Positions 24,503 to 32,958 of a stretch of 64,000 bases of DNA are shown one piece after another. The stretch's first letter is position 1, and every line of letters begins with the position of its first letter. Source of the stretch: Aquimonas sp044377145 (lineage in GTDB: Bacteria > Pseudomonadota > Gammaproteobacteria > Xanthomonadales > Xanthomonadaceae); NCBI RefSeq assembly GCF_044377145.1, contig NZ_JBILJQ010000004.1, forward strand, positions 62,001-126,000, given 5' to 3'. The notes beneath the pieces are model-generated. The model did not search any database, was not told the origin of the DNA, and saw only the letters and a program-made list of their open reading frames with translations. The position numbers and the translations under genes were made by a program.

Positions 24503-25555
24503 TCAGCTACGTCCGAACAAGCGCAGAAGTGCGCCGCGCAAACGCGACCATAGTCCGCCTCCGCTCGATGTGTTTGACTGCGACGCGCTTCCCCCCACGC
24601 CCGCATCAAAGGCCAGCTCGACGTTGCCCAGACGGATCTTGTCGGTGGTCTTGAGGTACGCGCTGAGCACTTTGCGGCCATTGACGAAGGTGCCATTGAC
24701 CGACATCAGGTTGACCACTTTCCAGCGGCCATCCTCAAGCACCAGTTGGGCATGCCGGCCGGACACGCTTTCGTCGAGGATGCGGATATCGGCACCGGCA
24801 TCGCGGCCCAACTCCCACTTGCGATTGCCGGCACCGACATCAAGCCCGAAGATCTCGCCGGCGACGGCGTGATTCAGGCCGATCAGACGCGGCTGTCGGA
24901 CGGGGCAATGCGCGCGCGCAGCCTCGATCAAACCCTCGGTGTCACCGGTCTTCTGGCTGATCTGGCGCAACAGGGCCGGCAGTGCCTGCGTATGCGAGGC
25001 CGCTTCCAGGCGGTCGGATTCCGCCCAGCTCAGCGGAATGCCGGGCGCGCTGATCGGCTCGGATGCAGGCCGACGCGGCTGCGCGGGCAACGGCACCGCG
25101 GGCGCTGGCGGCAGCAGAACGGGCGCGTCGGCGGGCGCGCGTGCCGGCATGGCGGACTGCACGGTTTTCAGTGCTGCATCAGCCGGTGGCGGTAGCCGCG
25201 CGCCCACGACGGTGCGATCACGCTCGCGCTCAGGCGCGGCTGCAACGGCAGAGGCCGCGCCGGCCGCCAGCACCAGATAGGCGACATCGTCAAAACAGAT
25301 GATGTCCGAGGGCTTGACGCGGGTCGCGCTGGTCACCGCCTCGCCATTGACCGTGGTGCCATTGGTCGAGCCCAGGTCTTCGACCCACAGCGCGTTGTCG
25401 ACCAGCTTGAAGCGGGCGTGCTGGCGCGACACCACGCCGAGCTTGATCACCAGATCGCAGTCATCGCCGCGGCCCACCGTCATGCCGCTGCGTACCGGTG
25501 TCTCGGTGCCGTCGGCTTCGGCGCGAAGCTTGAAGCCGCTGGATTCAACGCTCAT
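24503..25555 (-). CDS. Double FHA-domain protein
   Basis: A 350-residue cytosolic protein with two forkhead-associated domains. FHA1 (residues ~10-100) has VGRGDDCDLVI, SRQHARF and LGSTNGTTVNG; FHA2 (~225-320) has LGRDAGADIRI, SGRHAQL and SVNGTFVNG. These Gly-Arg, Ser-x-x-His and Asn-Gly residues are the phosphothreonine-binding set. A Pro/Ala-rich linker with a threonine-containing DRTVVGARL segment joins them. The last residues are basic and amphipathic (LWSRLRGALLRLFGRS). ATG 25553-25555 starts the conserved fold. It lies 186 bp downstream of the cytochrome genes on the same strand. The neighbouring FHA-cytochrome fusion makes a functional link attractive but unproven. Confidence 0.82.
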   Translation of the reverse strand: MSVESSGFKLRAEADGTETPVRSGMTVGRGDDCDLVIKLGVVSRQHARFKLVDNALWVEDLGSTNGTTVNGEAVTSATRVKPSDIICFDDVAYLVLAAGAASAVAAAPERERDRTVVGARLPPPADAALKTVQSAMPARAPADAPVLLPPAPAVPLPAQPRRPASEPISAPGIPLSWAESDRLEAASHTQALPALLRQISQKTGDTEGLIEAARAHCPVRQPRLIGLNHAVAGEIFGLDVGAGNRKWELGRDAGADIRILDESVSGRHAQLVLEDGRWKVVNLMSVNGTFVNGRKVLSAYLKTTDKIRLGNVELAFDAGVGGSASQSNTSSGGGLWSRLRGALLRLFGRS

Positions 25556-25741
25556 GTCGCATTTCCCTTCGCACATCCGTATGCGCGCATTCTCGCTGGC
25601 CGGCGAGCCAAGGGCAAAGCATTCGATGGCGACGTCGCCCGTCAGGAACACGCCTGTGGAACGGTTGGCTCAATCGCTCAATCGCTCGGGACGCTGCGGG
25701 TGCTGAGGGTGCTGCGGCGCGCGATGCACCCGCAGCAGCGG

Positions 25742-27049
25742 TCAACGCGTGCCCGGCAGCTTGGCCGCCGCGCTCGCAAAGCGCGCCGCGCGGAAGCGGT
25801 GCTCATCCTCCAGGCTGGCGAACAGCTGATCGAGCTGGGGTTTCAGCGACTCGCCCTCGCCCAGTTCGATGCAGAGCGTCTCCACTGCCAGATAGGCCTG
25901 CTCGGCGGCGGCGAAGTCGCGATACTCGCCGCCCGCAGCACGGCGCAGCAGGGCGCTGCGCAGGCGACGCAGATCCTCCGGTGCGAAGCTGCGTCCTGAA
26001 AGACCGGCGACCACCGCGTCCATCTGACTGTCCATGCGCGCGGCAACGGTCTGGATCGCCGTCAAGCCGCCGCCGGTCGCGCGATGCAGAGCGTTGAGCT
26101 CGCGCTTGAAGCTCTGCGCCTGCGGCGGGTTCATCACCTCCAGCGCGGCGATCAGCAGCAGCGCACTGCTGTCGTTCAGCCGCACCGCCCCCTGCGCGAG
26201 CCCGGCGTGCACGGCCGTCTGGCCGTCACGGCGATCGTCCATCGGGTGGTGACAGGCGTGGCAGTCGAACGCGGCCAATTCGGGGAACAGCCCACCGCGC
26301 ACGAAGCGCGGGCTGCGCAGCAGGGCGGTCTGCGCTTTGACTCCGTGCGCCAGCCCCTGCACCCACAGACTCACCGCGCTGTGCGCACCCTTGCGCTCGA
26401 GGTAGTCCTCGTCAATGTCGAAGTGCGCCGGCTGGTTGGCGGTGAAAGCCACCAGTTCAAACGACAGCCGCGGATGGCCCGCCGCCATCATGTCGTGGCC
26501 GGCAAACTTCTCGCTGTTGCCGTAGTGACACGACAGGCACAGCTCGGCGCGCACGCCGGCATCTTCGGTCCGGTTCAAACCTTTCTCGACATTGTCGGCG
26601 TGGGACACGCCGGCTTCGGCATGCGAGGCGATCCAGCCTTCCGCGCCGCCGTGGCAGGCTTCGCAGCCGACGCCATCGGAGAGCTGGAATTTCGGCCCGC
26701 GCTGGGCTTCGGCGACGTTGTCAGCGTGGCAGTCCAGGCAGGCCTTGGCCTCGTGGGCAGGGCCAATGCCGAGCTTGCGCGCGATCGCCTGCGATTCGGC
26801 GCTGAGCAGGGTCTGATAGGCCCGCGCGTGTCGATCCTCGCGGGACCACAGGCGGTACTCGTCCAGCCGCACCCGCGCGTTCTCATCCGCCACCACCCGG
26901 CCGTGGCAGGCGCTGCTGGCGCAGGTCGCCGGGCCGAGGTGTTGATGGCTGAGCGGCGCCTCCACCGGCTGCGCCAGTGCACCCGCGCTTGCCAACAGCG
27001 CCAGCAGTCCCAGCGCGGCGCGCTTATTCCGGCAATTGGTCATGGACAT
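25742..27049 (-). CDS. Secreted pentaheme cytochrome c (cytochrome c554-like)
   Basis: A 435-residue periplasmic protein. The signal peptide (RAALGLLALLASAGALAQP) ends at about residue 27. Heme c attachment sites are one CX4CH (CASSACH) near the N-terminus and four CX2CH (CLDCH, CEACH, CLSCH, CHACH), five in all. Extra histidines between them (HARAYQTLL, GHDMMAAGHPRL) are candidate distal ligands, as in the cytochrome c554/c-prime family. The C-terminal ~150 residues have no heme and are helical. The ATG lies inside the end of the upstream decaheme gene (26-bp overlap; a second in-frame ATG at 27043), indicating coupled translation. It probably shuttles electrons in the periplasm. Confidence 0.85.
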   Translation of the reverse strand: MSMTNCRNKRAALGLLALLASAGALAQPVEAPLSHQHLGPATCASSACHGRVVADENARVRLDEYRLWSREDRHARAYQTLLSAESQAIARKLGIGPAHEAKACLDCHADNVAEAQRGPKFQLSDGVGCEACHGGAEGWIASHAEAGVSHADNVEKGLNRTEDAGVRAELCLSCHYGNSEKFAGHDMMAAGHPRLSFELVAFTANQPAHFDIDEDYLERKGAHSAVSLWVQGLAHGVKAQTALLRSPRFVRGGLFPELAAFDCHACHHPMDDRRDGQTAVHAGLAQGAVRLNDSSALLLIAALEVMNPPQAQSFKRELNALHRATGGGLTAIQTVAARMDSQMDAVVAGLSGRSFAPEDLRRLRSALLRRAAGGEYRDFAAAEQAYLAVETLCIELGEGESLKPQLDQLFASLEDEHRFRAARFASAAAKLPGTR

Positions 27050-30000
27050 ACCAAGGCTCCCCGTTGGCGTTCAGATACAGGCGCTGCATTTCTTCGAGAT
27101 TGAGCGGACGCGCACCGCGACGGCCGAACACCGCCACCTGGCCGCCGGTTTCATCCACGCCGCGGTCGCGCTCCAATGCCCGCGACAGACTCAAGGCAGG
27201 GCGGCGGGTCGGATAGTGCGCGATCAATTCGGGCTTCGGTGCCGGCGAGAAACCGTAGAAGTTCGGTTGCGAGGCCGGCGACGTCAGCTGCAGCACCTTC
27301 AGGCCCTCGCGGCCGTCGGCGACATAGGCGAACAGCGAGGCATTGGTGGTGGCCACCACCACGTCGCGGGCGTCGGCGATGCCCTCGGCCGCGCCGAGCC
27401 GCTGGTACTCGCGCATCGCCTCGGGCCGGCGGATATCCACCAGCACCAGGCCTTCATCGGCGGCCGCCACGTAGGCGTAGTCGCGCACCACGAACACGCG
27501 GCGGGCGTCCTTGAACGCGAGGGTGTTGTTGTCGACCACCCGCGGCCGGGCCGGGTCGGTGACATCGACCGCCTTCAGGCCGGCATCGTCGACCACGAAC
27601 AGGTAGCGGAACTGCACCGCCGCCGCACGCGCGCCGGGCAACGCGATCTGCGCCTCCACCCGCGGGTGCAGTGGTGTATCGAGATTCACCACCACCACCC
27701 CGCGCGGCGTGCTGATGTAGGCACGGTAGCCGGCCATTTCGATATGCCGCGCACCATCGAGCACGCCGTCCGGGTTCCAGGTCAGTGCGCGGCTCAGGTC
27801 GTTGTTGCGCGGCTCGGCATCGGCCAGCGTATTGACGTCGACCAGGATCAAACCCTCGACCGCGTCAGTCACCAGCGCATAGTTGTAGATCGGATGGAAG
27901 GGCTGTTCGAGGTTGTCCACGCGCATGAGATCGCCCTGATTGCGCTCCGGGTGCACCGGCTGGGTGGTGACCAGATGCAGGCAGGTGGCGTTCTCGGACT
28001 TCACTCGCGTGCCCTGCCCCAGCGGGCTGAACGGCGCGGTGACGATCCGTTGGCTGTAGCCCTTGTTCGCGATGTTGGCGACGTCGTACACCCGAAGACC
28101 TTCGTCGCCGGCCGCGGCATACAGATACTCGCCGCGCAGCTGCACGCAGCCGACCTCGCCCGAACGATGGCGATGCCCGGTCTGCAGTTCGCGCTCGCGC
28201 TGCTGGTGCTCCCTGAACCAGTCCGGGTAGGCGTAGCGATGCAGGTAGCTGCCGATCACCGCCTGCGGCTCGTCCCATTCGGTGACCTGCACCGCGGCCA
28301 CTTCGCCGGCCCCGCCGACGTAGGCGTGGTAGCCGACGAAATCGATGAACTTGGTGCCGAGCATCAGCGTCTGCGCCAGGATCGCGTTGTTGTCGCCATC
28401 GGCCGACAGATGGCAGTCGCTGCAGACACGGGTTTCGGTCTTGCGCTCGGTGTGCGGGTAGTGCGGGTTCATCGCCTGCGAGCTGAAGCCGCTGGCCGCG
28501 ATCGGCGGCTGCTGCACATAGATGCGTTCGCGGCTCGAATTGGTCGACGACAGCACCAAGGCCGAGGAGCTGCGCACCGGCGCGATCTTGCCGCCCTTGG
28601 CCGGGCTGTGGCGGCCGAGCATGAAGACCTCATCGCGTGCGACCTGCGGGTTGTAGGTGGCGTAGTTGCGCGTCGCGCCGCCCTCGTAGTGGTGGCGCTC
28701 GGTCTTCCAGTTGGCCTCGACCGGCAGGTGGCAGCCGCCGCAGGTCGTGGTCCAGCTGGTGTGGCAGGCGTAGCACTCCATCTTCTCGGAGCTGTGCGCA
28801 TAGGTGGCCGGGTCGACATCGGGGCCGAAGGCCTGGGTTTCAGTATCGGAGCCGACTGTCTTCGCGCGCGCCGCCTTGGCGTTGTAGTGCGCATTGCCCG
28901 GGGTGACGCTGTCGCGCACCAGGCTCATCTCCCATTCGAGCTCGGGATCCATCATCGAGCGCTGGAACAGCGTGTCGCCGATCCACTCGAAGCGGCGGCG
29001 GCCATCGGGCGTGCGCAGCAGGCGCAGGTCCTGACCGCCGTCGAGCGCCGCCGGATTTGAGGTGTACAGGCTCGGATAGGTCGTGGCATCGCCATGGCAG
29101 TCCTTGCAGCCGACCTCGACCGCCAGCGCCACTTCGCCACCGATGTGCCCATTGCCGTGCGAGTCGCTGCTGAAATGACAGTCGACGCAGTGCATGCCGA
29201 CATCGACATGGATCGAGGACAGGTGCACCGCTTTCTTGAACTTCTCCGGGTCGTCGTTCGCCACCTGCGCGCCCTCGGCATCCAGCAGGTTGCCGTCGCG
29301 GTCGCGCTTGTAGACGCCGCGGAAATTCCAGCCGTGGCCGTGGTAGTCCGCGAACTGGGTGTCGGAGAGCTGCGGGTTCATGTCCCAGACCTGGGCCAGG
29401 AAATCGATGTCGCCCCATTTGCCGCGCGGCGCCGCGCCCTCGGGATTGCGCTCCAGCACCGCGCGCATCTGCCCGGCGTCCGGATACTGCTGCTGTTCCG
29501 GCCACATGTGCGGCGCATCGGACTCGTAGTCCCACATGGTGTAGCCGAGGAAGGTGTTCATGAACATGTTCGGCTGGTGCATGTGGCAGACCATGCACTG
29601 GCTGCTCGGAATCGCGCGGGTGAAGCCGTGCTTGAGCGGGTGGCCGGAGCGATCCTTCGGAATGGTCGGATCGACACTGGCGCTGGTGCCGGCATGGCCG
29701 TGCATCGCATACGGCCCGGAGTGGCGCGGGTCGCGATCGTTGGCGTACACCACATGGCAGGACGCGCAGCCGGAATGGCGATAGTCGCCCGGCTGATCGT
29801 TGGTGCCGGCGAACCACATCATCGGGTCGTTCAGCCGGGTCTTGTGCATGTTCAGCACCGGAACCGAAATCCGCGCACCGGTGCCGGGGCCACGATTGGA
29901 TTGGCGGATGTCCGGCCGGCCCGGCTCTTCCAGACGCTGGATGTTGCCGGCGATGTTCGGAACCCCGGTTTCAGGGAACAGGCTGAGGATGTTGCGACCG

Positions 30001-31004
30001 CCACGCTCGAACACGCGGAAGTTGTCACCCGGCTTGATCGTCTCGAAGGCCGGCAGCGGCAGCAGCTCGGCCAGAATGCCGCGCGATTTCATCTCGGGCG
30101 TGGGCGGGATCGGTGCCAGCACGCTGCCGGGGTGGCCGTCGTCGGTATAGGCCTCGCCCAGAATGGATTGCTTGAACGGCAGGATGCCGTTGTTGTACGC
30201 CGCACCTGCCCAGAACATCGCCCCGGTCGCCATCAGGCTGCGTCGCGCCGCGTCGATCACCGGCTGATGGCAGGCACCGCAGGCGAGCTCATTGACGCGA
30301 TAGTCGGAGGGATTGATGAAGCGCACGAACTCCGGGCGCTCCGCATTCAGCAGGGTGTAGGTGCGCTCGGGTGTGGCGCTGGTGTCCCAGGCCTCCGGAA
30401 ACCGCGGCAGCACGTGCGCCTGCTCCATCGCAGCGGTGTAGACGGCATCCCCCTGCACCGCACCTGTGGCGACCTGCACGGCCGCATTGCCGCCGTGACA
30501 GTCGACGCAGCCCAGCTTCACCGCCGGGTTGTCGTGCATGGTCGGCATGTCGGTCTGGGTGTGGCAGCCCAGGCAGCCGGCGCTATTGGCCGCGGCCTGC
30601 TCGGCGCTCTGGCTGGCCGGCGCGGCCGCGCCCATCGGGTCGCTGCGTTCGACCGCCTCGTAGTTGCCGCCAGCGGCGAAGCTGAGGCTGGAGGCAAGGG
30701 CGAGGACCGCCGCAAACCCCCATCGCCCATAGGTTGGGTCTTGACCCACCAACCGGCCATAGGGTGGGTCTTGACCCACCAACCGGCCATAGGGTGGGTC
30801 TTGACCCACCGCCGCTGAGGTCTGGCCGCGGTTCAAGTCGCTCCGGACCACCCAAATGGGCGCGGTGGCTGGGTGGGGAGATCGGTGGGTCAAGACCCAC
30901 CCTATGGATGCGGGCTGGGTCAAGATCCACCCTATGAAAGCGCGACGGGTCTGCGTCAGAGCTGCGGCCTTGGAGCGCATCACCGCGAATAGCTGCGCGA
31001 TCAT
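27024..31004 (-). CDS. Decaheme cytochrome c fused to an LVIVD beta-propeller, with a repeat-interrupted signal peptide
   Basis: A 1326-residue exported protein. Residues ~120-800 carry ten CX2CH heme sites (CLGCH, CVDCH, CGACH, CASCH, CMVCH, CVDCH, CKDCH, CYACH, CGGCH, CSDCH). From ~870 to ~1260 come repeated blade-like units of the LVIVD type (AAGDEGLRVYDVANI, VTDAVEGLILVDV, VVDDAGLKAVDVTDPARP, AAADEGLVLVDI, VADGREGLKVLQL), predicted to form a surface-exposed beta-propeller. The start MIAQLFAVMRSK has GGGGG 5 nt before it and lies 11 bp after the barrel gene. However, the hydrophobic signal core (WGFAAVLALASSLSFAAG) comes only at residue ~95, after an in-frame palindromic repeat cluster. 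A GTG inside the last repeat would give a normal-length signal peptide. Probable outer-surface electron carrier. Confidence 0.85.
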   Translation of the reverse strand: MIAQLFAVMRSKAAALTQTRRAFIGWILTQPASIGWVLTHRSPHPATAPIWVVRSDLNRGQTSAAVGQDPPYGRLVGQDPPYGRLVGQDPTYGRWGFAAVLALASSLSFAAGGNYEAVERSDPMGAAAPASQSAEQAAANSAGCLGCHTQTDMPTMHDNPAVKLGCVDCHGGNAAVQVATGAVQGDAVYTAAMEQAHVLPRFPEAWDTSATPERTYTLLNAERPEFVRFINPSDYRVNELACGACHQPVIDAARRSLMATGAMFWAGAAYNNGILPFKQSILGEAYTDDGHPGSVLAPIPPTPEMKSRGILAELLPLPAFETIKPGDNFRVFERGGRNILSLFPETGVPNIAGNIQRLEEPGRPDIRQSNRGPGTGARISVPVLNMHKTRLNDPMMWFAGTNDQPGDYRHSGCASCHVVYANDRDPRHSGPYAMHGHAGTSASVDPTIPKDRSGHPLKHGFTRAIPSSQCMVCHMHQPNMFMNTFLGYTMWDYESDAPHMWPEQQQYPDAGQMRAVLERNPEGAAPRGKWGDIDFLAQVWDMNPQLSDTQFADYHGHGWNFRGVYKRDRDGNLLDAEGAQVANDDPEKFKKAVHLSSIHVDVGMHCVDCHFSSDSHGNGHIGGEVALAVEVGCKDCHGDATTYPSLYTSNPAALDGGQDLRLLRTPDGRRRFEWIGDTLFQRSMMDPELEWEMSLVRDSVTPGNAHYNAKAARAKTVGSDTETQAFGPDVDPATYAHSSEKMECYACHTSWTTTCGGCHLPVEANWKTERHHYEGGATRNYATYNPQVARDEVFMLGRHSPAKGGKIAPVRSSSALVLSSTNSSRERIYVQQPPIAASGFSSQAMNPHYPHTERKTETRVCSDCHLSADGDNNAILAQTLMLGTKFIDFVGYHAYVGGAGEVAAVQVTEWDEPQAVIGSYLHRYAYPDWFREHQQRERELQTGHRHRSGEVGCVQLRGEYLYAAAGDEGLRVYDVANIANKGYSQRIVTAPFSPLGQGTRVKSENATCLHLVTTQPVHPERNQGDLMRVDNLEQPFHPIYNYALVTDAVEGLILVDVNTLADAEPRNNDLSRALTWNPDGVLDGARHIEMAGYRAYISTPRGVVVVNLDTPLHPRVEAQIALPGARAAAVQFRYLFVVDDAGLKAVDVTDPARPRVVDNNTLAFKDARRVFVVRDYAYVAAADEGLVLVDIRRPEAMREYQRLGAAEGIADARDVVVATTNASLFAYVADGREGLKVLQLTSPASQPNFYGFSPAPKPELIAHYPTRRPALSLSRALERDRGVDETGGQVAVFGRRGARPLNLEEMQRLYLNANGEPWYVHDQLPE
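30727..30936. repeat. 30-bp palindromic repeats inside the decaheme gene's 5' end
   Basis: On the plus strand 2.8 head-to-tail copies of a 30-bp unit (30727-30756, 30757-30786, 30787-30810) carry the near-perfect palindrome GGTGGGTCTTGACCCACC. Two inverted, diverged copies follow at about 30886-30906 and 30915-30936. In the gene's frame the direct copies encode the decapeptide VGQDPPYGRL about three times. The unit length (30 bp) preserves the reading frame. It looks like mobile intergenic repeat DNA that invaded a coding region. Confidence 0.85.
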
Positions 31005-31015
31005 GATCGCCCCCT

Positions 31016-32950
31016 TCAGTAAGTCAGAATCAGATTGGCCAGCAGCGAATGCGGTCGCCCCTGGTCCGGGAACAGCGCCTTGTAGCCACTGCCCGGCAGC
31101 AGCGAGGCATAGGACAAGCGCATAACGATGTTCTGGCTCATGAACGGCCGCCAGATCACTGCGGCCGACACGTCGGTGCCGATGTGCTTGGGGATGTCCG
31201 CCTGCTGGCGGGCGACCTCAAGCACGGCGGTTTCGTCGAACCACAGGCCGTTGGCATTGAACGACAGCCGCAGCTCGGGCGTGAGGTCCAGATCGACTCC
31301 GGCGCCGACCAGCCCAAGACCGGGATTGACGAAGTTGCTCTGGCCCTGCTCCTTGCTGGAGCGCAGCGAGTTCAGCAGGCCGTTGCGGCCCGACAGGGCG
31401 ACCCGGCCACCGCCGATCAGCGGCACGCTCTGGCGGATCCAGTAGCTGGTGTCAGCGCCCGCAAACAGCGGATTCTCGAAGATCGCGTCGAAGCCCTCCG
31501 AACGATTGTCGAATGGGTCGGAATCGCCGGTCGCGTACAGCAGCGATACGCGCGGGCGGATCCAGGAGTAGTCGATCGACAGCTCGGCGGCGGCGAAGCC
31601 GGCGCGGATGTCGGACGGCTCGCTGCTGAAGGCGCCGTTCTTCTCGTGGCCGAATGCGTAGTAGGTGCTGCCGCTGATGTTGAGGCGGTCGATATGGCCA
31701 TCGACGCTGTAGCCGAGATAGCTGACGTCGTAGCGGCGCGGCCGCTCGTCGCCGAAGCTGGCCGGGCGGGCGATGAAGCCATTGCGATCGAAATAGAACT
31801 CACCGTCCTCGCGGTTGCGGTTGTGCAGCAGCGCGAACTGCGAGTTCAGGCCGAGCTTGAACAGATCCTGCCAGTAGAGGTTGGCGATGAACACGTCGTC
31901 CTTGCGCGGCGATTCGCCGAGGTCGTTCAGGCCGCTGTTGGTGTCTTTCTCCAGCCGCCGGAACAGGCCGAGGTTGTACTGGAAGATGTTGTTCTTGCGC
32001 GTGCCGAACAGGCGCACGCCCAACGGCGAATCGTTGAACAGGAATCCGCGGAAATCGGCAGTGATCGGCTGGATACCGACCCGCACGCTGTCGAAGTCGT
32101 AGTTCTCCGACACATCACGGATGTGGTAGTCGTAGAACGCCGCCTGCAGGCCGAAATGGCGGTCGCTGCGGGTCCGGCCACGACGCGGGTCGACGTTCAG
32201 CGCCAGGGTCTCTTCGACCTCGACGCGGTTGTACTGGAAGGCCGGCGTCAGGCGGAACTCGTAGTCCGGCGGCCGGAACACGGTATTGCCCTTCAGGTAC
32301 ACCAGTTCGACCAGCAGGGTTTCGGCGAACACCTCCTGCCGCGAACGCCCGAATACATCGTTCGAGTCCGGACGGTCGATGCTCTGGAAGCCGACCGGCG
32401 TCGGCGAGCGCTGGGTTTGCAGCACGGTGTCGGCAATCGCGGTGACCGAGAAAAACTCGTCGCCGTTGCGGACCGGTTTGTCACCCTTCAGCACATTGCG
32501 GTTGTAGGGGTCGAGCCGGTTGTCGCCGTACAGCGTATCCACGATCCGCCAGCGGTCGGGCACCGGCACGATGGCCGGGGCCTTGATCTGGGCGGGTGAA
32601 GGCACATCGGAATACACCCGCGGCTCGATCAGTGATTCGTCGCGCAGCTGCCGTCGCAGCTCGGGGTCGGCGGCCTCGTCATAGGTCGGCACGCAGTCGA
32701 TGCCGGCATCGCCGGGCCGACGCCGCGAGCGCACGCGCAGGTCCTCGGCCTTCAGCGGCGCGCAGTCGGGCATGCGGGTGCGGCTGCTGCTCGGTTTCGG
32801 CGCCTCGGCGGCCGGCGCGACAGCGGGCGCCTGTGCGGAGCTTGGTGTCGACGAGAGCAGGCCATTCAACAGCGCCAGCGCGAGCACGCTGGCGCCTCGG
32901 TTGAATACGCGGGTGCGACAGGTGATCGCGCCGAACGACAGTCTGTTCAT
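31016..32950 (-). CDS. Outer-membrane beta-barrel protein (porin-like)
   Basis: A 644-residue exported protein. The signal peptide (VLALALLNGLLSSTPSSAQA) ends at about residue 40 and is followed by an Ala/Pro-rich linker and a soluble ~150-residue domain. From about residue 190 the sequence alternates short turns with amphipathic aromatic strands (EFRLTPAFQYNRVEVEETLA, LFKLGLNSQFALLHNRNRED, RLNISGSTYYAFGHEKNG, IVMRLSYASLLPGSGY). It ends SLLANLILTY, a terminal aromatic residue as recognised by the BAM complex. ATG 32950 is chosen because AGGTGA lies 8 nt upstream; ATG 32956 is too close. The position between a double HbpS-like protein and a surface decaheme cytochrome suggests it is the pore of an electron conduit, as MtrB/PioB proteins are, but I cannot show homology to those. 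Confidence 0.75.
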   Translation of the reverse strand: MNRLSFGAITCRTRVFNRGASVLALALLNGLLSSTPSSAQAPAVAPAAEAPKPSSSRTRMPDCAPLKAEDLRVRSRRRPGDAGIDCVPTYDEAADPELRRQLRDESLIEPRVYSDVPSPAQIKAPAIVPVPDRWRIVDTLYGDNRLDPYNRNVLKGDKPVRNGDEFFSVTAIADTVLQTQRSPTPVGFQSIDRPDSNDVFGRSRQEVFAETLLVELVYLKGNTVFRPPDYEFRLTPAFQYNRVEVEETLALNVDPRRGRTRSDRHFGLQAAFYDYHIRDVSENYDFDSVRVGIQPITADFRGFLFNDSPLGVRLFGTRKNNIFQYNLGLFRRLEKDTNSGLNDLGESPRKDDVFIANLYWQDLFKLGLNSQFALLHNRNREDGEFYFDRNGFIARPASFGDERPRRYDVSYLGYSVDGHIDRLNISGSTYYAFGHEKNGAFSSEPSDIRAGFAAAELSIDYSWIRPRVSLLYATGDSDPFDNRSEGFDAIFENPLFAGADTSYWIRQSVPLIGGGRVALSGRNGLLNSLRSSKEQGQSNFVNPGLGLVGAGVDLDLTPELRLSFNANGLWFDETAVLEVARQQADIPKHIGTDVSAAVIWRPFMSQNIVMRLSYASLLPGSGYKALFPDQGRPHSLLANLILTY

Positions 32951-32958
32951 CGGCATGC

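Noticed and set aside
29094..30818. 574-codon plus-strand open frame opposite the decaheme gene
   Set aside because: The ten CX2CH motifs and propeller repeats are on the minus strand; this frame has none and is a shadow.
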